Below, piece after piece: positions 1 to 6,220 of a stretch of DNA of 7,979 nt. Both the position numbers and the translations under genes were made by a program. The notes beneath the pieces are model-generated. The model had not been told where the DNA came from, ran no database searches, and saw nothing but the letters and a program-made list of their open reading frames with translations. The stretch comes from JAABRU01 sp050180235 (GTDB lineage Bacteria > Desulfobacterota > Desulfobacteria > Desulfobacterales > Desulfococcaceae): the NCBI GenBank assembly GCA_050180235.1, contig JBFXEJ010000171.1:1-7979 (forward strand), read 5' to 3'. Every line of letters starts with the position of its first letter. The stretch's first letter is position 1.

Positions 1-121
1 TCCGGCAGCGCGTTTCGCGGCTGGTAAGAAAGACTCTTTCCTTTTCCAAAAAAGATGATAATCATATACGCTCAATCCGTTATTTTATCTGGAAATTCAA
101 TTCAGCATTACTTGTGTAGCA
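1..121. other. Left edge, no supported gene
   Basis: I see no convincing gene here. On the plus strand one frame is open from the edge until the TGA at 56-58 and could be the last 18 codons of a gene entering from the left, but the peptide is not recognisable. On the minus strand an ATG near position 65 opens a short frame that runs off the edge, also unrecognised. The stretch also serves as the region downstream of the leftward repressor gene. No T-rich hairpin typical of an intrinsic terminator is clear. Confidence 0.25.
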
Positions 122-937
122 CTACCGGATTTCTTTACCTGCTGCAAGGCATTCCTTTTTTAATTTATCCACTGCATTATGGAATTTTTCTGTAATTTCA
201 TCAATATCTTCACCATTAAATGCAATATGTTCAAACCCAAATATATTGCCTTTATAAATCCCTGCTTCAGAGTCAAATATGACCTTTGCTTCAAATCCAT
301 CGTAAGATATGTAAATATGTGATAATGGGTTGTCTGCTTTTAGGCATTGGGCAGCAAATGTTTCAAGCTTAACTTTATAATAGTCATCAATAATCTGTCG
401 ATCTGTTTCACGGAGATCCTTTTCCTCACCTGATAAAGAATATTCAAGATTGTTTAACGTCAATAAACAACGCAAGAAACTCCTTTTTAAGCTGTTCAAT
501 ATTTTCAATAAAATATTTTTATCTTCATCCGTTATAATTTCAGTTATTTTTACGACTGTAAACAATCGGGAAAAATCGTCTGATATTTCCTTCAGATTTT
601 TGGAATTCCCCAACACAGATCGCTCTGTAGCTTTTATCATGCCGATAAAATAACCGATATTTGGGGAAGTTGTCTGAGCGGACAGACCATCTTCAAGAAT
701 CTGTCTTAAATTCGAGGGGGCCCCTCTTTGCATTTCTCCTTCACCGGTTTTTAACCATTCCTCATTAATATCAAACCTCTCACATATCAGCTTAAGCAAA
801 TGTTCGGACGGGTTTGCTTTCCCAGCTTCAATTTTGGAAACATGTGTTTTGGTTATCCCTATTTCTTGACCGAACTGCTGCTGGGTCAATCCTGCTATCT
901 TTCTTATACCTTTAATTTTATGGCTAATTATACTCAT
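122..937 (-). CDS. XRE-family repressor with C-terminal HicB-like domain
   Basis: A 271-residue probable cytoplasmic DNA-binding regulator. Residues about 7-62 form a Cro/CI-type helix-turn-helix: LTQQQFGQEIGITKTHVSKI is the HTH core, followed by the family-typical NPSEHLLKLICERFDINEEWL and GEGEM. Residues about 80-200 are a mostly helical linker I do not recognise. Residues about 207-271 resemble a HicB antitoxin fold: YDGFEAKVIFDSEAGIYKG, then an FNGEDIDEITEKFHNAVD helix and a GKE end. No LexA/S24 peptidase domain is visible, so release by RecA-type self-cleavage is not expected. The ATG at 937 has GAGGTGAT just upstream. The gene diverges from the Cro-like gene across a shared operator region, so it most likely keeps the element silent and controls itself. 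It ends in TAG. No HicA toxin gene is seen next to it. HTH assignment is firm; HicB assignment is pattern recognition. Confidence 0.85.
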   Translation of the reverse strand: MSIISHKIKGIRKIAGLTQQQFGQEIGITKTHVSKIEAGKANPSEHLLKLICERFDINEEWLKTGEGEMQRGAPSNLRQILEDGLSAQTTSPNIGYFIGMIKATERSVLGNSKNLKEISDDFSRLFTVVKITEIITDEDKNILLKILNSLKRSFLRCLLTLNNLEYSLSGEEKDLRETDRQIIDDYYKVKLETFAAQCLKADNPLSHIYISYDGFEAKVIFDSEAGIYKGNIFGFEHIAFNGEDIDEITEKFHNAVDKLKKECLAAGKEIR

Positions 938-983
938 ATATCACCTCAGAATCAGAGAATTTTTCATCTACACAAAAAAGATA

Positions 984-1013
984 TTGACTTCTATAAAAAC
1001 ATTGTAGTAATAT
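984..1013 (+). promoter_or_regulatory. Possible rightward promoter
   Basis: TTGACT at 984-989 and TAATAT at 1008-1013 are separated by 18 bases and could be a sigma-70-type promoter for the Cro-like gene and the operon behind it. Transcription would start just before the inverted repeat at 1027-1049, so a bound repressor would block it. An alternative pair, TTGAAT at 1063-1068 with AATAAT at 1085-1090, would place the start too close to the ribosome site at 1095-1101. The gap is AT-rich, so chance matches are easy. Confidence 0.3.
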
Positions 1014-1026
1014 AATTCATATTTTT

Positions 1027-1067
1027 AAAAGTTGAATTATTCAACTTTTATTTCTTTAAAAGTTGAA
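1027..1067. promoter_or_regulatory. Operator: inverted repeat plus third half-site
   Basis: AAAAGTTGAA at 1027-1036 is repeated exactly in reverse at 1040-1049 (TTCAACTTTT), with TTA between. A third exact copy lies in direct orientation at 1058-1067. Three identical 10-base half-sites between a divergent repressor/Cro pair is the arrangement expected of a lysogeny-type switch operator. The first and third copies start 31 bases apart, close to three helical turns, so proteins could bind on the same face. A leftward TTGAAT element overlaps the first arm and could be the -35 of the repressor gene. Which protein binds is inferred from position only. Confidence 0.75.
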
Positions 1068-1104
1068 TAAAGTAACTATCAGACAATAATACAAGAAGGA
1101 GAAT

Positions 1105-1332
1105 ATGCAAATGAAAAGATTACCGCACGGTTCGATAAAGGCGATCTGCGAAAAAACCCGGCTTCCGCAGAGCTATCTCAGTGACCTTATTTCCACCCGC
1201 AAAAGACCGGGCCGGAAACGTGCAAAGATTCTGGAAACAGCTGCAAAGGAAATAGGTAAAGACATACCTGCTGCGCTTTGGGTTTTTGGCACAAAAGAAC
1301 AACTGCGGGCGGCTGTGTCCGGGAACGCATAA
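1105..1332 (+). CDS. Small Cro-like helix-turn-helix protein
   Basis: A 75-residue basic protein with one predicted helix-turn-helix: GSIKAICEKTRLPQSYLSDL followed by an Arg/Lys-rich segment (STRKRPGRKRAKIL) and a closing helix. Size, position and divergence from the XRE repressor fit a Cro-type or YdaS-like regulator that commits the element to replication or excision. AAGGAG at 1096-1101 is 3 bases from the ATG at 1105 and 9 from the in-frame ATG at 1111. The second ATG has better spacing and would give 73 residues. The gene ends in TAA, and a strong hairpin follows before the next gene. The fold is convincing; the exact role is inferred from context. It could also be a plain transcription activator. 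Confidence 0.75.
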   Translation: MQMKRLPHGSIKAICEKTRLPQSYLSDLISTRKRPGRKRAKILETAAKEIGKDIPAALWVFGTKEQLRAAVSGNA

Positions 1333-1337
1333 AAACC

Positions 1338-1376
1338 GCAATGCCTGTGCAGAGTGAAAATCTGCACAGGTATTGC
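1338..1376 (+). promoter_or_regulatory. Long hairpin in the transcript between two operon genes
   Basis: GCAATGCCTGTGCAGA at 1338-1353 pairs with TCTGCACAGGTATTGC at 1361-1376. This is a 16-bp stem with one G-U wobble and a 7-base GTGAAAA loop. It begins 5 bases after the Cro-like stop and ends 5 bases before the ribosome site of the next gene (GGAGGGG, 1382-1388). No U-run follows, so it is not a standard intrinsic terminator. It could be an RNA processing or stability element, a protein-binding site, or a DNA-level palindrome. Function is unknown. Confidence 0.65.
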
Positions 1377-1393
1377 CTTATGGAGGGGAATCA

Positions 1394-1636
1394 GTGAAAA
1401 GATGGGTTCGCTTAAAGGAACTGGCAGAGTATATGGGTGTGAGTGTGCGCACTGTCCGGAACTGGTGTAAGAAGGGTTTGATAACATACAAAGTACCGGG
1501 GAGCAATCTGGTTTATGTTGACAGTGCTGATTTGCAGAAATTCCTTGTCCCTGTCAATGCAAAGGATGAGGCGGACAGGATGAATGCACAGATAAGAGAA
1601 ATAGTTAAAACTTTGAGCAAAGGAGGCGGACAGTGA
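1394..1636 (+). CDS. MerR/excisionase-type helix-turn-helix protein
   Basis: An 80-residue protein from the GTG at 1394. This start is chosen because GGAGGGG at 1382-1388 is 5 bases upstream; an in-frame TTG at 1373 lies within the preceding hairpin and has no such site. Residues about 3-51 match the small HTH_17/excisionase pattern: RLKELAEYMGVSVRTVRNWC, then KKGLITYKVPGSN, then a strand and DLQKFL. The remaining 30 residues are a charged helix. In integrative elements such proteins often act as recombination directionality factors or as regulators, and the tyrosine recombinase downstream would be its partner. Its stop overlaps the GTG of the primase gene (GTGA), suggesting translational coupling. 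DNA-binding fold is well supported; excisionase role is inferred. Confidence 0.85.
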   Translation: MKRWVRLKELAEYMGVSVRTVRNWCKKGLITYKVPGSNLVYVDSADLQKFLVPVNAKDEADRMNAQIREIVKTLSKGGGQ

Positions 1637-3765
1637 AGGGATTGGTCTTTGGGAGGAAAAAGAAAAACCGGACAGGAGCGGGGACTTCTGACCGGTTTGA
1701 AAAAAATAACAGTGAAATTGTCAACGGAGGGGATTATGAAAAAAACGGTGAAAATGTCAACAAAAAAAGAGAGGCAACCGGAAATATGACTGACTTTGAC
1801 AGGGTAAAAGCGGAAGTGGATATAGTGGCGGAAATTGAGCGGAGGACAGGCAACCGGTTCAAAAAAGTGGGAAAATCCCTGCGGATGAATCCCTGTCCGG
1901 TTTGCGGTCATAATGACCATTTTGACGTCGATCCGGAAAAAAGGACATGGATATGCCGTTCACAGGACAAAGGCGGGAGCATCATTGATTTTGTTATGAT
2001 TACTTCCGCTTCCGGATGCAGTGAACTGGAGGCCATGATTGAACTTGCTGAGTTTTATAATATTCCAATAAGCAGGAACAATCCTGATGACAGGACAGAG
2101 AGGAAAGAACCTGAACCTGAACACGTCCGGATTTTTGAGGCTGCTGCTGAGCATTATCACAGGAACCTGCTGAAAAACAAACCTGCCATTGCCTATCAGA
2201 CCGGCAAAAGAAAGCATGACCTGAACACCTTAAAGCATTTCCGGGTGGGATTTGCGGACGGAAAACTGACTGAGGCTTTGGCAAAGCAGGGATTTTCCCC
2301 TGAACAGTGTGCAAAATACGGGCTGTCAAAACCGGACGGAAAGAACGGCTGGCGGGATTATTTTCCTGCCTGGGTTTATGTTTATCCGCATCTTACCGGT
2401 GCAGGCAAAGTCGGCAGGTTCACCATCAAAGATCCCAATGGCAAATTCAGACATCAGACAGAGAAAGAATTCTGGCTGGAGGATTGCCTGTTTTACAATA
2501 TGCAGGCATTCAAAGGCAGTGAACTGACACTTGTGGAAGGGGAAAATGACCTGCTTTCGGTATTTGGGAGCGGCATAAAGGAAATTGCCGCGATTGACGG
2601 TCAGCTTTCAAAGGAACAGACAGAGTATCTTCTGAAATGGGTAAGAAAAGGCAGTAAGGTCAAAACTGTCCGGATGTGCTTTGACAATGATGATGCAGGC
2701 AAAAACTACTCGGAAAAACTGTCAGAAGCACTGAAATTTCACTGTGTCACGGATCAGTATGTGCAGATTAACAGCAGACTGTATGACATTGAAAAACAGA
2801 GAGTTGACAGGCAGAATGAAAAGGCTGCGGAAAAGACCAAGACTGAACAGAGTCCTGATGAGTCAGGCATTGCCAAAAAAGAACCCGGTATCATCAAAGC
2901 ACGGCAGATGCGCCTTTTCCGCATCAGTTTTGATGATAAATGCAAAGATATTGACCTTTGGCTGCAGGGGCAGACAAACCGGGAACAGGCAATGCAGGGA
3001 CTGATGAAATCAGCAAAACCTGTGCTGAAATCCCTCAAAGATGTGATTTCAGAGCATAAATTCTGGACGTTCACTCTGTACGGAGCAAAAAAGAATCCGG
3101 ATGCAGGGGAAACAGGGGAACTGATTTTTGACTGGTTCAGTCAGGCAGACCGTTTTTACATGGATATGAACCGGAATGTCTGCTCTCTGTATTACCGCAG
3201 CACTGTTTATGACATCAGCAATACCAATGTTCCCTTTACCTCTCTGCTGTATGAGGAATCCGGACTGATTACCTCTGCCAAAAACAGCAGTGAAATTGTC
3301 AGTGTGCTGAAGGCCAAAACATGGAGCAGCGGGGAGCATGTCATGGGCATGTTCTGGCTGCATACGGATCACACTGCGCAGACCATCTGGTTTAACCTGT
3401 GCAATGAACGCAATGAAATCATCCGGCTTTCACCGGGCAGCACAGAAGTGATGAAAAACGGCATCAATCCTGACAATGTCATGCTGATAACCTCACCGGT
3501 TATGAAGGGGATCACCTTTCTGCCGGAAACAGACATACAGGAGGCAATGAATCTTTTCCATGACCGCGTGGTCAGAAATCTCTGCTGTAGCCCTGCAAAC
3601 CAATATTATCTTGCCTGTCTTCTTTGCAATACCCTGTTTACCCAGTTCACCGAGGCCAGAGGCATTACCAAGCATTCCGGGAACGGCAGCAACGGGAAAA
3701 GTTCTGTAATGAAATTTCGGTGGTGGGTCAAATCCGTTGATTCTGAATCCGGGATTCCGCCGTAG
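1633..3765 (+). pseudogene. Primase-helicase, N-terminal part up to the inserted stop
   Basis: The first 710 codons of a primase-helicase of phage/satellite type. Numbered from the GTG at 1633, a zinc-finger region (residues about 86-121) has Cys88, Cys91 and Cys108, but Gln111 where a fourth Cys is usual. It runs into the typical GGSIIDFVM. A TOPRIM domain shows VEGENDLL (301-308) and FDNDDAGKN (350-358), the acidic residues that bind metal for primer synthesis. After a charged linker and an unassigned region, the helicase begins with a perfect Walker A, GNGSNGKSS (683-691). Five codons later the family sequence stops: an inserted palindromic element adds 16 codons and a TAG at 3763. AAAGGAGG at 1619-1626 supports the GTG start. 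The domain-like part, however, begins at the ATG at 1786 (MTDFDRVK), so the first 51 residues may not be part of the working protein. A product ending here keeps the primase but not the ATPase. Confidence 0.85.
1736..1789 (+). CDS. Possible 17-codon leader ORF coupled to the primase start
   Basis: The ATG at 1736 has CGGAGGGG directly upstream (ending at 1732) and opens a 17-residue Lys-rich frame, different from the primase frame. It ends in a TGA that overlaps the in-frame primase ATG at 1786 (ATGA). Such overlaps are typical of translational coupling. This offers an alternative in which the primase starts at 1786, where homologous-looking sequence begins, rather than at the GTG at 1633. 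The peptide is not recognised and the frame is short enough to be chance. Confidence 0.25.
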   Translation: MKKTVKMSTKKERQPEI

Positions 3766-3838
3766 AGACAAGGCATGCCTTGTCTCTGCAACCTGAATCC
3801 TTGTTTCATCAACAGGTTTGACCCACTACCGAAATTTC
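3711..3838. mobile_element. Palindromic MITE-like insertion in the helicase P-loop
   Basis: The identical octamers GAAATTTC at 3711-3718 and 3831-3838 bracket a 112-bp element (3719-3830). Its ends are inverted repeats: GGTGGTGGGTCAAA at the left matches GGTAGTGGGTCAAA read from the right, continuing with similarity to GTTGAT. The centre is a perfect 24-bp palindrome. Removing the element and one octamer deletes 120 bp and rejoins the helicase reading frame exactly (VMKF followed by LSTFVYGND), so the octamer behaves as a target-site duplication. GAAATTTC is itself palindromic, so the true element ends could lie inside it. No transposase is encoded, so it would depend on one elsewhere. REP-like or other dispersed palindromic repeats are the alternative. 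Confidence 0.85.
3764..3787. repeat. 24-bp perfect palindrome at the element centre
   Basis: AGAGACAAGGCA at 3764-3775 is followed immediately by its exact reverse complement at 3776-3787. Combined with the outer arms, the RNA could fold into one long interrupted hairpin. The in-frame TAG at 3763-3765 overlaps its first two bases, and the in-frame ATG at 3775 that could restart translation is buried at its centre without a clear ribosome site. Confidence 0.95.
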
Positions 3839-4854
3839 TTTCCACTTTTGTTTACGGAAATGACACCACAGGAACAGGATCAGCGGCAGCCAGTTATTCT
3901 GAAGGTTCAAAGAATCCGCTTGTACTGGAGGACAATCTTGAAAACAGGGATATTTCCAATGACATCAAAAAATTCCTGCTGCTGGCCGGAACAGGCGGAC
4001 AGAAGCGGAAAAGGAAACAGGGAACTGATTCTGATGTTGTATATGAAAAACTCTGCACACAGGTGATTGTGACTGCCATTGAACCTTTTACAGAAGATGA
4101 ACTGATCAACCGTTCTGTTGAAATTGAAATTGACCGGAAAAAATACGGAAATCCGGATTTTCCGGGCGATATGGCAGTAATGGCGGATATTGCGGATGCA
4201 AGAGACCGAATCTGGAGCGGCATCTTTAAACTGATCGCGCTGGAGGTTCTGCCGGATTTCCGGGAAAAGCGGATGAATGCCCTGCGGATGCTGGCAAAAG
4301 CATATCCGGGACATGCAAAACAGCGGCTGGATGAACTGTTTTCCTGTCTGTATCTGATTTGCAGGGTATTGGTCAAATACATTCCCCATAAGGATTTTTC
4401 TGCTGATCCGGAAAAGGCTGCCGGAGAGATTCTTGACCAGTGGATAGTGAGACAGAATCATCAGCAGGATGAAACCCTGAGTGAAACCAATGTTATACTC
4501 AATCTTCTTGAGGTTCTGTTGCAGGAATATCTGCACAATCCCAAAGGGTTTGCAGATGAATACCGTTTTGAACCGGAATACAGCGGCGGAGTTAAGGATG
4601 AATACGGGAGATGGAAAAACAAACCGGATTCAATTTCCTTTGTGGTGCCAACCCGAGACCTGCATTCTGCATTCCAAATGCTGAAAAGAACCCGGAACTG
4701 TGAATATCCTTATTTGAAAGTCGGTACTTTGGGGAGCCGTCTGTCTGACAGTAAGGAAGTTCTGACACGAAACGGATGGAAGTATGAACAGAAAGTCAAA
4801 ACTGTCAGAGGGATTGATTATCACAGGTTTACCAGACAGACCGGAGAAAAATAA
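3766..4854 (+). pseudogene. Primase-helicase, C-terminal ATPase part after the insertion
   Basis: This is the continuation of the primase-helicase in the same frame. The first 22 codons come from the inserted element; gene sequence resumes at about 3832 with KFLSTFVYGND, completing the helix that follows Walker A. A Walker B-like segment NPLVLEDNLEN lies at 3913-3945. Next come a KRKRKQGTDS segment, a sensor-like TAIEPF at 4072-4089, and ELINRS, whose Arg is a candidate arginine finger. These fit AAA+/SF3-like helicases of phages and satellites. The last 75 or so residues (VVPTRDLHSAFQMLKR onward) look like a C-terminal DNA-binding, winged-helix-type region, often used for origin recognition. 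The candidate origin follows directly. On its own this part lacks Walker A, so it should not hydrolyse ATP. It ends in TAA. Without the insertion, the whole protein from 1633 would be about 1033 residues. Confidence 0.8.
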
Positions 4855-4861
4855 ATCCGGC

Positions 4862-4886
4862 AAAAGGATATATGGCATATCTTTTT
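4862..4886 (+). terminator. Weak terminator-like hairpin after the helicase gene
   Basis: AAAAGGATAT at 4862-4871 pairs with ATATCTTTTT at 4877-4886 with one G-U pair and a 5-base loop. The right arm carries a T-run. It sits 8 bases past the helicase stop and could end the operon transcript. The stem is A-U rich, so efficiency is doubtful. Confidence 0.35.
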
Positions 4887-4956
4887 CCATATAAAACACC
4901 CTGACCACCCTTTTATTTATAAATATTTATTTTTAAATAAAAAATAATAAAAAATA

Positions 4957-5002
4957 AAGGGTGGTTTTAAGGGTGGTTTTAAGGGTGGTTTTGGGTGGTT
5001 TT
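4957..5002 (+). repeat. Tandem 12-bp repeats, AAGGGTGGTTTT
   Basis: Three perfect contiguous copies at 4957-4968, 4969-4980 and 4981-4992 are followed by a fourth copy lacking its first two bases (4993-5002). The array is non-coding and lies about 100 bases after the helicase gene. A 12-bp period is close to one helical turn. Confidence 0.97.
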
Positions 5003-5166
5003 ATAAGGGAAATGGGATTAACAGTTTGTTTTTTAATAAAAAAACAGAGTCCACCCCAAAGAACACCCATAAAAACACCCTGAAAAAAATAATATTTTTT
5101 TAAATTTCAAATGATTGAAGAAAAGAGGGTGGCAGGGTGGACGGGTTTCCGGAAAAAGCCTCCCCC

Positions 5167-5180
5167 CACACACGTGTGTG
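5167..5180. repeat. 14-bp perfect palindrome
   Basis: CACACACGTGTGTG is its own reverse complement. It sits about 60 bases upstream of the integrase start, just after the last GGGTGG copies, and could be a protein site for origin function or for integrase expression. It lies within a frame open from 5111, but that frame has no good start before 5243. Confidence 0.8.
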
Positions 5181-5242
5181 AGGAAACTGACCTGAAACCT
5201 GTTTTTCTTTTGCCGGAAACAATCTTATTCAAAAGGAAACCT

Positions 5243-5476
5243 ATGGAAAATCAAATCATTGACAAATTTCTCAAAGGCAAGGCTGATTCCTCTGCCCGTA
5301 TCTACCGGCATGAAATCAGCAAATTCTCTGCTTTTCTCTCTGCCCTGGGAAAAGACCTGACCGGGGCCGGAGCCGGGGATCTGGACGCGTATCACAGGGA
5401 AATGTCAAACCGGAACCTTACACCCGCGACCATGAAACGGGCATTCTCTATGATAACCGGGTATCTGAAATGGTAG
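5243..5476 (+). pseudogene. Tyrosine recombinase, first core-binding domain, ends in TAG
   Basis: The ATG at 5243 has AAAAGGA at 5231-5237, 5 bases upstream, and begins a 77-codon segment. It reads as a SAM-like core-binding domain of tyrosine recombinases: FLKGKADSSARIYRHEISKF, then a GKDLTGAGAGDLDAYHREM stretch and LTPATMKRAFSMITGYL. This domain grips DNA on one side of the crossover site. The segment stops at TAG (5474-5476), but the same frame stays open beyond it and joins the next segment with no frame change. One substitution would therefore restore a longer protein. Downstream sequence contains a second core-binding domain, so this could be the N-terminal half of a tandem pair, or the remains of a separate integrase fused by deletion. 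Confidence 0.75.
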
Positions 5477-5506
5477 GCAAAACAGAACCCGGAGTATCAT
5501 TCCCCT

Positions 5507-6220
5507 GTGTCAGCACGCGGGGATTTGATCCGGTATTCTGCGCCAAGCTATGCCCAATCAGAACATTTTCAGAACCTTCTGAACAAATTCAGCACATGGA
5601 TACAGACAGACAACACCCGCGCTGCAGACCTTCAACCCATTTACCGCTTTTTTTCTGTCTGCGGCAAATCCCCTGAAAAGATTGAACATGACGATATTCT
5701 CAACTGGATAAACCGTCTGAGGGCCGACACAAGGAAAAAGTTTGGCAGAGAAATTTCGAACAGAACCATCTGTCTTCATCTGTCTGCCATATCCAAGTTT
5801 TCCCGTTTTCTCATACTGCAGGGGCATCCGACCGTCCCTGGGGAACTTCTGAGAAAAGAATCTGTGAACCTTCCGCGACAGTCCGGAACCCGGACACCGG
5901 AAAGTCTTGATCCGGCGGAACTGCAAACCCTTCTGGACACCATACGCAAAGCAAAAACCCATATATCAGTCAGGGATTGTGCGCTTTTCTCTGTGACATT
6001 CTGCTGTGCTTTGCGGGCCGGGGAGGCTGTGAACCTGAAAACCGGTCATATCCTGTTTGACCCGGAAAAGTTTCAGGTCAGGATCCACGGCAGGAAAAAC
6101 AAAAGGGACATCATACAGATATTGAATTTTACGGACAGGAGAGACAGGAAACTGCTGCAGACGGTAAAGGACTGGGGATCTCAGCTCCGAAGATCCGCTG
6201 TTTCCCTGGTGCAGGTATGA
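5507..6220 (+). pseudogene. Tyrosine recombinase, second core-binding and first catalytic part
   Basis: The frame continues from the TAG at 5474; the first GTG after it is at 5507. Residues from about SEHFQNLLNKFSTWI to KFSRFLILQGHP form a second, more diverged core-binding domain. The catalytic domain starts around PESLDPAELQTLLDTI. It holds the first active-site arginine in CALRAGEAVNL (Arg codon at 6014-6016) and the likely beta-hairpin lysine in HGRKNKRDIIQI. Family sequence is lost after TVKDW: the last 14 or so codons to the TGA at 6218 are out-of-frame translation. Deleting one G from the GGGG run at 6174-6177 shifts reading into the next segment. A repaired protein from 5243 would be about 406 residues. 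As it stands it lacks the second arginine, histidines and tyrosine and should be inactive. Confidence 0.8.

Larger units (their letters stand above)
4893..5180. other. Candidate replication origin with iterons
   Basis: Between the helicase and integrase genes lies a non-coding stretch carrying many copies of a GGGTGG core. An inverted copy, ACCACCCTTTT, is at 4904-4914. Then come about 42 bases of almost pure A/T (4915-4956) and a tandem array at 4957-5002. Further inverted variants (CCACCCC, ACACCC) lie at 5050-5081, and two AGGGTGG copies at 5126-5132 and 5134-5140. Another A/T-rich block precedes these. Iterons of one core in both orientations around an AT-rich unwinding segment, next to a primase-helicase with a C-terminal DNA-binding region, is the arrangement of a P4-like or satellite origin. 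The binding protein would be the neighbouring helicase. Function is inferred. Confidence 0.6.

Noticed and set aside
1..121. A HicA toxin gene next to the HicB-like repressor
   Set aside because: No frame on either strand here encodes a HicA-like double-stranded RNA-binding fold, and the stretch is too short; it could only lie outside the window.
1338..1376. Intrinsic terminator between the first two operon genes
   Set aside because: There is no T-run after the stem, and the next gene follows within 20 bases with overlapping genes beyond it, so readthrough is expected.
3711..3838. Mini-intein or group I/II intron at the P-loop
   Set aside because: Forty codons with a stop and no intein motifs cannot splice as a protein, and 112 bp with palindromic ends lacks the core of known introns; a MITE-like insertion fits better.
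3907..4536. Long minus-strand open frames opposite the helicase C-terminal part
   Set aside because: They are antisense to a well-supported ATPase reading frame, have no ribosome site or recognisable domain, and their composition is that of a shadow frame.
4957..5002. CRISPR-like array
   Set aside because: The units are contiguous 12-mers without spacers, and no cas gene is present.
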